From Isoetes taiwanensis (lineage: Eukaryota; Streptophyta; Lycopodiopsida; Isoetales; Isoetaceae): a stretch of DNA of 64,000 bases. How positions within the stretch are numbered: position 1 is the stretch's first letter; every line of letters starts with the position of its first letter. Below, piece after piece: positions 1-9,800 of this stretch. The translations under genes were made by a program, and so were the position numbers. Location of the stretch: NCBI GenBank assembly GCA_021234155.1, contig JAJEKV010000418.1, positions 150,818 to 214,817 on the forward strand, in the 5' to 3' direction. The notes below the pieces were generated by a model. It made no database searches. It was not told where the DNA came from and worked only from the letters and a program-made list of their open reading frames with translations.

Positions 1-490
1 CACCACACTCCACCACACCACATCACACCACCACCACCCCCCCCCCCACCACCACACCCCACCACCACCACACACCACCACACCACCCCCCCTCCACCAC
101 ATCTCCTCCACACTCCACCATTTGGTGTATGGTGTATGGTGTGGTGAAATGTGGTGTGTGGTGGGGAGTGTGGTGAATGGTGTGGTGTGTGTGGTGGGAT
201 GTGCTCGCCGGGTGAATATGATAGTTGGTGTATGGTCTATGGTGTATGGTGTGTGTGGTGAATGGTGTGTGTGGTGGGGGTGTGGTGGGGTGTGTGGTGA
301 ATGGTGTGGTGTGTGGTGGGATGTGCTCGCCCGGGTGAATATGATAGTTGATGTATGGTCTATGGTGTGTGGTGAATGGTGTGGTGTGTGGTGGGGTGTG
401 TGGTGAATGGTGTGGTGTGTGGTGGGATGTGCTGCTCGTTCGGTGAATATGATAGTGTGGGGCATGGTATGGTGCATGGTTTGGTGTGGT
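1..490. repeat. CCACAC / GTGGTG low-complexity array with strand switch
   Basis: Positions 1-120 are almost only C and A (CCACAC-type). From about 121 the same motif appears in reverse-complement form (GTGGTG/GTGTGGTGAATGG) up to about 490. In the GT part a longer unit recurs three times, starting near 198, 318 and 422, each opening with GGGATGTGCT and running through GGTGAATATGATAGT. Unit length is about 100-120 bp. Reading frames here are a by-product of the composition. Related GTGGTG arrays occur near 35.8-36.3, 40.1, 42.8, 44.9 and (reverse complement) 47.0-47.5 kb. Confidence 0.85.
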
Positions 491-495
491 ATACA

Positions 496-602
496 CACCT
501 AACAGCTTTAGTGTTCATTTCATGCAGATGGTATTGTTCAAGAGGTTTCCGGACCAACATCCAGAAATTTTGGCGTGTGCTTCAGATGCTTCAAGATGCA
601 TT
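496..602 (+). other. Splice-acceptor-like site and short exon-like fragment
   Basis: After the GTGGTG array comes CACCTAAC (branch-point-like), a T-rich stretch and TTTCATGCAG ending at 527. The next codons read MVLFKRFPDQHPEIL before the frame degrades. The F-K-x(4)-H-P spacing resembles the segment that follows the intron of the transposon gene at 45.1-48.3 kb, which also follows a GTGGTG array. This could be a remnant of another copy of that gene, cut off by the repeat starting at about 605. The match is short and may be chance. Confidence 0.25.
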
Positions 603-604
603 TA

Positions 605-1435
605 AAGAAAAATACTACGAACATATTTTCCTATTGGCCGGGTTGGTTACCATATTTTGTTAGTGTGCGATCATAAATTCAGACCTTGAAATTCCTTGTT
701 GGCTTTAATGTTTGTTTTGGTATACTATTTCAGTAATTGTACTTTGCATTTTATAATTAATGACAAAAACTGTCATTAACTTGAGTTGCACCAAAAACTT
801 GAGTTGCAAGTTTTTTATATCTATACAGAAAAGGATAGAAATAGTTAGGCTTAACTAAAAGAGAAAATTGGGAAACTCAGAGAACAAGTTAAAAGCAAAA
901 AAAAAATAGTCACAACATTTTGTAGAGAAGAGGAGTTCTGTCATTAATGAAAAAGCTTTACAAAAAATGGAGTCACAAGGACTATTGCAAAACAAGTTGA
1001 ATTAAAAAGCTTTACAAAGAATAGTCACAAGGACTATTACCCAAAAAAATTGAAACCAGAGGGATTACAAAAAACAAGGCTTGATCTTCAGGCCATCTTC
1101 AGCTCTATATGAAGGTCGTCCTCCATGGCATACATCTTCATTTCGAGGAGTCGCTCCTCGTCGAGGTAAGCCTCATGCACCCACTCGATCACCCGCAACG
1201 AAGCGACAGCCTGATGATCCATGATGAGCTTCTCCACCTCTGGTGGAGTGAACTTCGCCCTGACTGTAACCGGGTGGCCTCCGGAGGAAGACACGGATTC
1301 TCCGGAGGAAGACACGGATCCTCCGGAGGAAGAGGGAGGACCGCGTCCGGGGGGAGGGAGCGAGCACAATGGTCGGGATAGTGTTCTCATGAGTGTGGTC
1401 TTGAACTTGGCCATGGCGGAAGTGAAGGAGATGGA
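605..1435 (-). repeat. Copy 1 of a duplicated gene-like unit (family M)
   Basis: This stretch, read on the minus strand, matches 41868-42490 on the plus strand. Shared parts are the sequence around the start codon (CATCTCCTTCACTTC then GCCATGGCC), the end of the small ORF, and a 3' part with repeated CAATAGTCCTTGTGACT and CTTTGTAAAG motifs. The match continues to GATCGCACACTAACAAAATATGG and ends about GGAAAATATG. Flanks beyond these points differ. The unit could be a duplicated small gene, a retrocopy or part of an unrecognised mobile element. No terminal repeats were seen. Confidence 0.6.
1088..1414 (-). CDS. Small unknown protein, 108 aa, family M copy 1
   Basis: Unrecognised. The ORF starts with MAKFKTTL at an ATG in good plant context (GCCATGG) and ends with LHIELKMA. 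The middle has a low-complexity SSSGG/SVSSSGE repeat at about residues 28-45, followed by a more ordinary stretch (EVEKLIMD, LEMKMYA) that could fold. The second copy at 41889-42189 (plus) keeps the first eight residues, VEKLIMD, KMYA and LHIELKM, but needs two frame changes between them. Conservation of both ends suggests the frame was once real. No signal peptide or membrane segment is visible. Function is unknown, and it may belong to a mobile element. Confidence 0.4.
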   Translation of the reverse strand: MAKFKTTLMRTLSRPLCSLPPPGRGPPSSSGGSVSSSGESVSSSGGHPVTVRAKFTPPEVEKLIMDHQAVASLRVIEWVHEAYLDEERLLEMKMYAMEDDLHIELKMA

Positions 1436-1572
1436 CGGACCTCAATATTTTTGCAAATGTAAAATGTATAGGTTGAACCATATTATGAGACCAATTGCTT
1501 GGTATGCAGTTAGCACAACCCTAACACAAAGTTAGCAATATCCCACATGCATATATCACAAAAAAATCGGCA

Positions 1573-1583
1573 TATATAAATAG
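1573..1583 (+). promoter_or_regulatory. TATA-like box
   Basis: The sequence TATATAAATAG is followed by GGGTTTTC, a plausible plant core promoter on the plus strand. The phrase AATATCCCACATGCAT occurs upstream (about 1533) and again at about 1732, so this may be a piece of a repeat or LTR. No ORF obviously depends on it. Confidence 0.25.
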
Positions 1584-1877
1584 GGTTTTCTTTGCTTCAT
1601 TGATAAGTGTGGATAGAGATTAGATGTTGAAAAGTTATGGCTCGGCCGGGCTTGTAATCTTCATTCACAGGCCGCGGTCATAACCGGCCCAAGATGTAAT
1701 CCTAGTCCACCTTTTTTAGTAATGGGCTCAAATATCCCACATGCATTCAATGTTCCACATGTTACCAAATCAACAATTGCCAAATCAACAAATGCCAAAT
1801 GAATGGATTATGTTAAGGCATATTGTGTACCTATGCATATTGTGTTTGGTAAAGCTGAGTCAACAATATAGAGATAA

Positions 1878-2193
1878 CAAGGAATATTCCTTATTACCTT
1901 GAAAGGAATATTCCTTATTGCATTGAAAGGAATATTCCTTTAGCCTAGTTATCGTGAATATTCCTTATTACCTTCAAAGGAATATTCTTTAGTTTGTTTA
2001 AGTGCACCCATAGTTACAAGGAATATTCCTATTACCTTGAAAGGAATATTCCTTTTTTGCATTGAAAGGAATATTCCTTAGTGTCTAGTTATCAAGAATA
2101 TTCCTTATTACCTTCAAAGGAATATTCTTTAGTTTGTTTAAGTGCACCCATAGTTACAAGGAATATTCCTTATTACATAGAAAGGAATATTCC
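1878..2193. repeat. Tandem repeat of palindromic AAGGAATATTCCTT motifs
   Basis: The 14-bp perfect palindrome AAGGAATATTCCTT and close variants (GAATATTCC) occur about 12 times. They sit in a higher-order unit of about 140 bp: copy 1 spans about 1878-2017, copy 2 about 2018-2158, and a partial third copy ends near 2193. Each full unit ends with AGTTTGTTTAAGTGCACCC then ATAGTTAC. No ORF or terminal inverted repeat of a transposon is attached. Confidence 0.85.
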
Positions 2194-2641
2194 ACATTGA
2201 GTATAGCCCTTTCATTTGAGCTAAGCTTGTGGGATATATGCCAAAGATCAACCATTGGCCAATTCAATGAGAAAAAGAGGAATTGGGATAGATTTTGAGA
2301 AAAGGATGTTGAACAAATCATTGGCACAAATCATTGGTTAAGGAACAAATCATTGGCATGGTACGAGCCATACACGTAAAACAGGGAGAAGGGAATAGAC
2401 AGGATAAAAATTCCTTTTTACTGTGGTGACCGGGTTGATTCCGATGGCGGGAGGAGATCGAAACGACTAGATCACAATCCATATCCCCAATTCAAATGCA
2501 AACTCACCGGGCGCACTCGGATTCTTGAGGAGATCAATGCCTAACAGGGAAACCAATTGAACAAAATCAAGCGAGAGGCGTCACACGCAGTTCGAGGAGG
2601 TACTCCTATTCTTAAACATGCTTTTGTTCCTAATCTAACAA

Positions 2642-2899
2642 TTGCTTATGATGTTCTACACAGATGCACAGAGGAGACTTAACAATGTTGGAAGCATGGA
2701 TCGAGCTATGGGAGTAGCAGCGGACAAGGGGGATGAGGAATCCCAATTATCTAAAGCAGAACTAGAGAGTATTCTCATTCAACTTAAACAGGAAGTTGTG
2801 CATGCAAAAGCAATCAACAAAGTGCTGAAAAGGGCTGAGGTTTGGAGATTCAATAGCCTCAAACCATACTTTACCAATCTCTATCATAAATGCAAGTAG
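2642..2899 (+). CDS. Unrecognised short ORF, 85 aa
   Basis: The frame encodes a hydrophilic, probably helical stretch (KAELESILIQLKQEVVHAKA at about residues 38-57). It opens with MLMMFYTDAQRRLNN and closes at TAG after NLYHKCK. I do not recognise a domain. The surrounding DNA (2220-3100) shows no clear promoter or splice sites and ends close to the copia LTR. It could be an exon remnant or chance. Confidence 0.2.
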   Translation: MLMMFYTDAQRRLNNVGSMDRAMGVAADKGDEESQLSKAELESILIQLKQEVVHAKAINKVLKRAEVWRFNSLKPYFTNLYHKCK

Positions 2900-3105
2900 G
2901 CGAAGCACATGTCTTGCTTCTGTTAGACTTCACCAACTTCCAAACAGCTGTCCTGGACACTCTTCTCACAATTTTCGGGAACAGGACCATTGCTGATCTC
3001 ACACTGCAGGACCTTCTGGATGAATCTTGAGTCTTGAATCTTGAGACCTTCTGCTTACAGTGTTTTTTACAACTTACACTAAGTATAACAGTCTTGGAAC
3101 TATAT

Positions 3106-3690
3106 TGTTAGATTTAAGCCAAACAAGCAGAATAATCTATGCAATTGTTCTAATTTCAACACACAACTCTAAATAACTTAGTGAACAAATCACCAATGCT
3201 ATTTCAATGGTTCAAATTTACCTTCACAAATATGTTTTCAATAAAACATTTCCAAATTCCAATGGTCGAAATATCTCAACAATGGTTACTGTTCATTTGA
3301 GATAATCCGATACATTGTAGCAAATTCGAGCAAGTTATTCATGATCTAATGGATGTATTAGATCATTACGACCCCAAAGATCACTTTGCGCAAATTCATC
3401 AGATATGAATCCCGAAGCCTTACGCCTATTTGTTCATGATCACGACGGTTTTGGAGCGGGATCCGGGCCAATTGCTTTTTCTTCTAATTTAAATGTTCGG
3501 TTGGCTCCAAAAATTAAGAGACCAACCATTAACCATTAACTCAATGGTTGTTAAACCTTTATATTTACATCATATACAACCCTTAGGCATTTTCGACACC
3601 ATTAGGGTAAGACTGTATTTTACACAGGTTAATGCTAGGTTTGGTCTTCACACAGTCTGACTAGCATAATTTATATGGTGAATCCCAACA
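3106..3690 (-). repeat. Copia 3' LTR, about 585 bp
   Basis: On the minus strand the LTR begins TGTTGGGATT directly after the polypurine tract. On the plus strand its other end is TGTTAGATTT at 3106, giving an imperfect terminal inverted repeat with the expected TG...CA ends. The right edge is well placed by the polypurine tract. The left edge rests on the inverted repeat alone. Confidence 0.7.
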
Positions 3691-3703
3691 TTCCTCCTTC
3701 ACC
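3691..3703 (-). other. Polypurine tract of copia element
   Basis: On the minus strand GGTGAAGGAGGAA lies immediately upstream of the LTR start TGTTGGG. This is the position and composition expected for the plus-strand DNA synthesis primer. Confidence 0.8.
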
Positions 3704-3723
3704 ATATAAATATGTATCCTTGT

Positions 3724-4025
3724 AAAGAATTCCTGTTGAATTTAAAACCTGTCTGCTGCAGTATGTTTTCAAGTGCATAAAATACTGTCTCAATGTCTGC
3801 AACTTCTCCAATGATTGCAAGAATGTCTGCAACTTCTACAATGACTGCAACACAGCTTCAACACAACTTTAATAAAGAATTCCTGTTGAAGTGAAAACCT
3901 GTTTGCTGCAGTATGTTCTCAAGTGCAAAAAAAATACTGTTCCAATGTCTGCAACTTCTCCAATGACTGCAACAATGTCTGCAACTTCTACAATGACTGC
4001 AACACAGCTTCAACACAACTTCAAT
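3724..4025. repeat. Two tandem 150-bp units between pol and LTR
   Basis: Units begin AAAGAATTCCTGTTGAA at 3724 and 3874. Inside each, a 30-bp subrepeat (ATGTCTGCAACTTCT...) occurs twice, with CAATGACTGCAACA-type spacers. The array lies between the end of pol (4035) and the polypurine tract, in the element's 3' untranslated spacer. Confidence 0.85.
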
Positions 4026-4034
4026 CTTACTTAC

Positions 4035-6866
4035 TCAAGTAACTTTCAAACTGTTCCTATGTTGCACAAACTTTCCAACTGATAATGCCTTTGTAAAAAT
4101 ATCTGCAACCTGTTTGTCAGTCTGAATATAACTCATTTGAATATAATTTTTCTCAGCCAAATCTCTGATAAAATGAATGTTAAGCTCAATGTGCTTTGTC
4201 CTCTTGTGATCCACAGGATTTTTAACTATTGCAATGCAACTTTGATTATCTGTCCATATTTTTGTAGCCTCTATTTGTGGACAGTCTAATTCCTCTAGAA
4301 GCCTTCTAAGCCAAGTTATTTCCTTAGCAACCAAAGACGAAGCAGCATATTCTGCTTCTGCAGTTGACATAGCTATGGCGCTTTGTTTTTTGCTTTTCCA
4401 ATTCACTGCTCCACCTCCTAGGTAAATTACATAGCCTGATGTTGATTTCCTGGAGCTAAGATCTCCTCCCCAATCAGCATCACTAAATGCTGAAAGTTCC
4501 AAATTTTCTGAGTCAAATGTTATGCCAAAGTCTTGAGTTTTCTTTAAATACCTAAGTACCCTTTTCCCTGCATGCCAATGCTCCTTACTTGGATTATGTG
4601 ATCTTCTGCTGAGAATGTTTACAATGTAAGAGATATCAGGTCTGGTATTATTTGATAAGTAAAGCAAGCATCCAACCAAGGCTCTGTAAGGCACCCTTTC
4701 CATTTCCATTACTTCCTCCTGTGATAATTCTCTTTCCTCAGTTAATCTGTGACCTGGAATTATTGGTATTGATACTGGATTTGCATCTTCTAAGTTGAAT
4801 CTTCTAAGCATATTTTGAACATGTTTGCTCTGTTTTAGATTTAAAATTTTCCTCTCCCTATCTCGATACACTTCTATGCCAAGAAATTATTTTAATTCCC
4901 TTAAATCTGTCATTTGAAACCTGGCTTTTAGAATTTCCTTGCATTGAGCTAAGCAATGAGCATCATTTGCAATCATTATACAATCATCAACATACAAAGT
5001 AATCATGCAATAATTCTTCCCATTTCTGAATCTGTAGATATTTCCATCATTCTTCAACTTCTGAAAGTCATGTCCTCTTAGATATTGGTCAATACAAAAA
5101 TAACATTCCCTAGGAGCCTGTTTTAGCCCATAAACTGCCTTGTTCAGCTTTTTCTGAGCAAATCCAGGGGCTTGTTTCATATAGACCTCTCCATCAATTT
5201 TAGCATTTAAAAATGCTGTTTTCACATCCATGTGATGAAGTTCAAGATTTCTAGCATTCGCTAAACCAAGAAGCAATCTAATGCTAGTAAGTTTCACAAT
5301 TGGGGAATATGTTTCATCATAATCCCTGCCTTTCTTTTGAGTATAACCTTGAGCTACCAACCTTGCTTTGAATTTTTTTGTTCCATCTGCACAATCTTTG
5401 ATTCTAAAAATCCATTTGCTGCCTATAATATTCTTCTCTTTTGGCTCGGTCACGAGGTCATATGTGTGAGTACATTGGAAAGATTCTAACTCTTCCTGCA
5501 TAGCCTTCAACCAGTTTTCATTATCTGTTGAGTTTAAAGCTTCTTCTACTGTGGATGGCACAACTTCATCATCCATGATGGCTAGAATTTGATCTATATC
5601 TTGCTGGTCTATGTCCTGCCCCTGTTTTTCTAATCTCAGGCTTCTTCCTCTCTCTGTTCTGCCATAACAGTCCCTATTAACATTAGCTTCCTCAAGTAAT
5701 CGTTCTACTTGTGTTTTTCTCTTCTTCTGAGTTAAGACTTGTTCGGGTTCAACATTATGAATTCTTGAATCTTGTTCTTCATCATAACTTATATTTTCTT
5801 TTTCTCCCATTTCTGAATCCTTGTCTGAATCATTATCAGAGTATGTTTCTGCAATAGAGCTTTGTGTTTTATCCACTTCTTGCTCTGACTTCTGAATATT
5901 TTTGCTGTCAGCAGATTTGGAATTTCTGTCTTTATACAATGTATTTTCATCAAAATATACATCCCTGCTCACAATAATTTCCTTATTCTTGGGTACAAAG
6001 ATCCTATAACCCTTAGCTTCCTCATCAAACCCAACTAAGTATCCAATCTCTCCTTTGCTATCCAATTTTTTCCTTAGCTCTATTGGTATATGAAAATATA
6101 CCAAGCAACCATAGCATTTATACATGTCATAATTTATATCTTCTTTTGAATTTGACCAAAGCAAGTTAGGAATATTACCTCTTAAGCTTGATGTGGGCAG
6201 CTTGTTTTGAATTTGTACTGCTGTCTTCAATGCCTCCTCCCATAGATAGTTAGGCAGTCCAGAATTTTTAATCATAGACCTCACGGCATCCATCAAGGTT
6301 CTATTTTTCCTTTCTGCAACACCATTTTGTTGAGGACTGTACCTGCAAGTAAGTTGCCTCTTTATGCCATTAGAAATGCAAAAATGTTTAAATTTGTTCG
6401 ACAAGTACTCCCCTCCTCTGTCAGATCTAATGCACTTTAATTTTGCTCCTGTTTCTCTTTCAGTCTCATAGACATACTGTTTGAAAGCACTCAATGCTTG
6501 AGATTTTCGTGCTAAGCAATAACATTTGCATTTTCTGCTGTAATCGTCAATAAAAGATATAAAATACCTTTTTTTCGTTCTTCCCTTCACATTAAGAGGA
6601 CCACAAAGGTCAGTGTGAACTAACTCCAGAACTCCAGCAGCCCTATGTTTTGATTTTGAGAAAGGCAACCTATTCAACTTGCCAAGCATGCATCCTTCAC
6701 ATAAAAACTTTTCAGCTTTAAGCTCTTTGCATTTAATCCAACCCATTTTAGCTAAGTATTTCAAATTATTGCAATGTGTGTGAGCCAATCGATTATGCCA
6801 AAGTGCAAATTCTGATTCTGATACAGAGTTTATACTATCAACAACCACATCATTCAACTGAAACAA
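4035..6866 (-). pseudogene. pol: Copia pol (integrase, reverse transcriptase, RNase H) with one nonsense codon
   Basis: The frame runs 943 codons. A GAG-pre-integrase zinc motif (HNRLAH...CEGC) is at about residues 24-59. Integrase follows with the DD35E triad at D86 (HTDLCG), D149 (RSDRGGEY) and E185 (NGVAERKN). The reverse transcriptase spans about 450-720 and has YVDD at 625-628. RNase H follows with DADW, AEAEY and DNQS. The product would copy the element RNA and insert the DNA. A single in-frame TAA at 4887-4889 splits the frame between MTDLRELK and FLGIEV, where copia proteins normally have Tyr (LKYFLGIEV), so a one-base change explains it. The start is lost: homology fades at 6866 and an upstream stop follows. 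Few other defects are visible, unlike the gypsy copies next door. Confidence 0.95.
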
Positions 6867-6869
6867 ATG

Positions 6870-9800
6870 CCACGGTTAGCGACATTCCTTGGATGGGGAC
6901 GTCCCTTTTGCCGCTCTCTCTATTTATTCAAGTTCTTTTCATTTTTTCCCTCATCGGCGTTCTCTTGAGCTAGTTTTTTCTCCTCCTTCTCTATCCTACC
7001 GGTTTCTCCTCTACTTTGCTTTGCTTTGTGTTGGGAGATCCTCTACCCTACTGCTTTGTGATGGGGATTGATGGATTTGGAGGTTCCCGATATGCTATGG
7101 GCTCGTTACATTGCGCTTTTTTGGCGGTTAGTTTCTATTATTTTTAGATTCTTTGATTGGTGGTTTTGGTATTTCGATTATACTCCATCAGATCTTCGAT
7201 CCGTTCTTCTTTGTGCCTTGACTTGTATCGATATTTTTTCCCCTAATCGAGGTGGGTTCTTCCTTATCATTATTCCCCTTGATCTATAAGCGGAATCGGA
7301 TTTACGCCAGCGTGGCTATATTTGCTTATGCAGGTTTCTTGTCTTATCCTCTTGTTTTGGCGTTTGTGGTCCTGCGGTTTTCATCCAGGCTTTGATTGCC
7401 CTAGTTTGGATATAAACTACTTGATTATTGCTGTTTTTTCTTCTTGATTGGGGTTACATGGCGCAGCCATTGCTATCTTACGGCTTTCCGGAGTATTTTC
7501 GATGCTTCTCGATCTAATCTATTTTGCCTTTTCGTAGAATGTTTTTGGTTTGTTGCTCTCGGGCGTTGCAATCTCATTGATTCTGTTGGTTAGTTTGTGT
7601 CCTTTATCTATTGAGGGCTAATCTTGTCTTCCAGCTGGTACGGATACTTACCCGATTCTTGCTTCCGGATCTTGCCGATTCTTGTCCGATTCTTGCTTCC
7701 GATTATGTGAGGTTCTTGCTCAAGTTTCTTTCCGTGTTTTACCAGATTCTTGCTCGTAATGTGCCGGATTGTGCCTCCGGAGCTCCACCGCAGCCTCCAC
7801 CGGTTTCGCACCATTCGCCAGTCCGTATTCCGGTTTTTCCTTTTTCATTCTAGCGTAGATTCCGGCAAAGATCCATGAAAACAATGGCGCATCGAACATC
7901 AAGATTTCGCTCTTTGAGGACCATTTGGGTGCACCATCGTTGATTTTCTTGTACCTCGGTGCTATCACGTGTTTTTTCATACAAGAACGGGTTGAAAGAG
8001 GCCGCCTTTTGCCGGATTCATCCGGGCGGTTTCGATCGACGGTTTACCAAAGTTCGCTTTTATTTGTTTGATTCGTTTTTTGCTTTGATTGTTTTGCTTT
8101 TTCTTTGGGTTTTTTAATGACCAAGGGGCAATGTGGATTCCATACCAGTTCTCCTGATTTAATTTGTGGGATCGTTTTCTATTCTGGTGCTTCAACTCCC
8201 TTTGATTCTCGATTCTTTCTTCCCGAAGCCACCTCCTTTGCATTTATCACCGCCGATCCTCGTAGGCACTCGCCGACGCGGGCAAAGGCCATGTGGCGAT
8301 CATCCGCTTGCCTTCTTTGGTTCAAAAAGCACGACCACCGCAACATCGGCCATGGCTGCCCGGACTGCGTTGATGCCCATTCGTATTTTTCGGATTTGTT
8401 CTAGTAGAAACCGTTCAAAGGTTTTCAGCTTTTTGGTTTTGATAGGTTCCATGACCTTTTGCCATTCATATTATTTTTTTTCTTCCCTATACCCCTTATT
8501 TGGTGTGCTCCACTACTCATCATTGTTTTTGAAATTTTTTGGGGTATTATCATGCAATTGTTGTTAAGTGGGGCTCATGTTCTTGGGAAATTAATGTGTT
8601 GGGCGGTCTAAGGTAGTTCGCTGAGCACTCATTATTTAATCTGGTATATTCAAGATGTGATCTTGGGGCATTTGTCATATATCGCTACCTAGCTTCCAAG
8701 CTTCAAGGTTTGTTTGCAAGATTTAGTTGTCGCGTGGATTTGACATGCATTTTCTTTTTCTCTCGTTACATTAGTTTCCTCGTTTGGTTCTTCGTTTTTG
8801 TCCATGGTTAATTCGTCCATGTTCCTCTAGAAGTGCCTATATTGTTTGGTTGTGGCCCTTGTCTATGGTTTGGCATTTAGTCTTTGGTAGTCGGCATTGA
8901 GGAGGTGGTACTTTGTTTCTCCTCCACCGGTTGTGCCGGTTGTCTTCATGGGCTTTTGTGCCGACATTCTACTTGGGTTATCTTTTTTCCCTTGGTCGAA
9001 AAGCTTATGTTAGAATTGGAATATGCATATCTTTTGGGGTTGTATCCCGTTTTTTTGTTTTGAGTCATTTCTCCATCGTTTTCAGTTTTTTTGTCATTTA
9101 TGTTGCATAGAGCTTGTATGCCCAGATATCCTTAGTTGTCATTTGTATCTTTGGACCCCCACTTCATTGGCACACATTGTTGCAAGTTTCTTTTTGTTTT
9201 CTAGTGAATTTATTATTGTTACGGCAGGCCTAGCATGTTATTTTTTCTTGCTTCATAAGTTCTTCTCAATGGGGGGTTCCGGTATGTCAAAGGGGTTTTT
9301 CTTGTGAATTTCTCTCGTGCTAATTAGATTACTGTTATTCGTGTAGCATTAACCATTGTTCTTATATCTCGAAGCTACTATTAGTTGTCTTTTGGAATTT
9401 TAGTCATTCGCCACGTTTATTTTGATGCATATGTGTTGGCTTTTCTCCTTCTATGTTGATGAACGTTACATCCCATGCTAGATTTGTTGGTTGACTTGTA
9501 TTGACATCATGTAGCCTATGACTTCGATAGTTACATTGTTGGCATGTATAATGCATGCATCTTTGAGTTTTACTTGTATTGTCGTAGCGGCATTTTGGGG
9601 GTTTCGTTTTATGTTACATGGTCATGCACCACCGGAGATAATGGCGAGAAAAAAAATCACGGCTTTGTTTGCACTTTATTTTTGTTGACATGGTTCGACC
9701 TTTATGCTAGTACATTCACTTGCTTCTTTTAATCAATATGGGTTATTTGCTCATTTTAGGTTGCATTTGTTGGGGCAAGTTAAGTTGAGTTACCTTAAGC

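Larger units (their letters stand above)
3106..6870 (-). mobile_element. 5'-truncated Ty1/copia LTR retrotransposon
   Basis: A minus-strand copia element keeps, in element order, part of the GAG-pre-integrase region, integrase, reverse transcriptase, RNase H, a duplicated spacer, a polypurine tract and the 3' LTR. Gag, protease, primer-binding site and 5' LTR are missing. Homology stops at about 6870, where the T-rich block begins, so no target-site duplication can be tested on that side. The order of domains (integrase before reverse transcriptase) is diagnostic of copia. The pol frame carries only one stop codon, so the copy is fairly young or recently truncated. It cannot move on its own. 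Confidence 0.93.

Noticed and set aside
23-496. 157-codon His/Pro/Thr-rich frame
   Set aside because: Translation of the CCACAC/GTGGTG array. It changes character exactly at the strand switch.
2990-3060. Repeated GAATCTTGAGTCTTGAATC near the copia LTR as a target-site duplication
   Set aside because: It lies 50 bases or more from the LTR edge and has no partner on the other side of the element.
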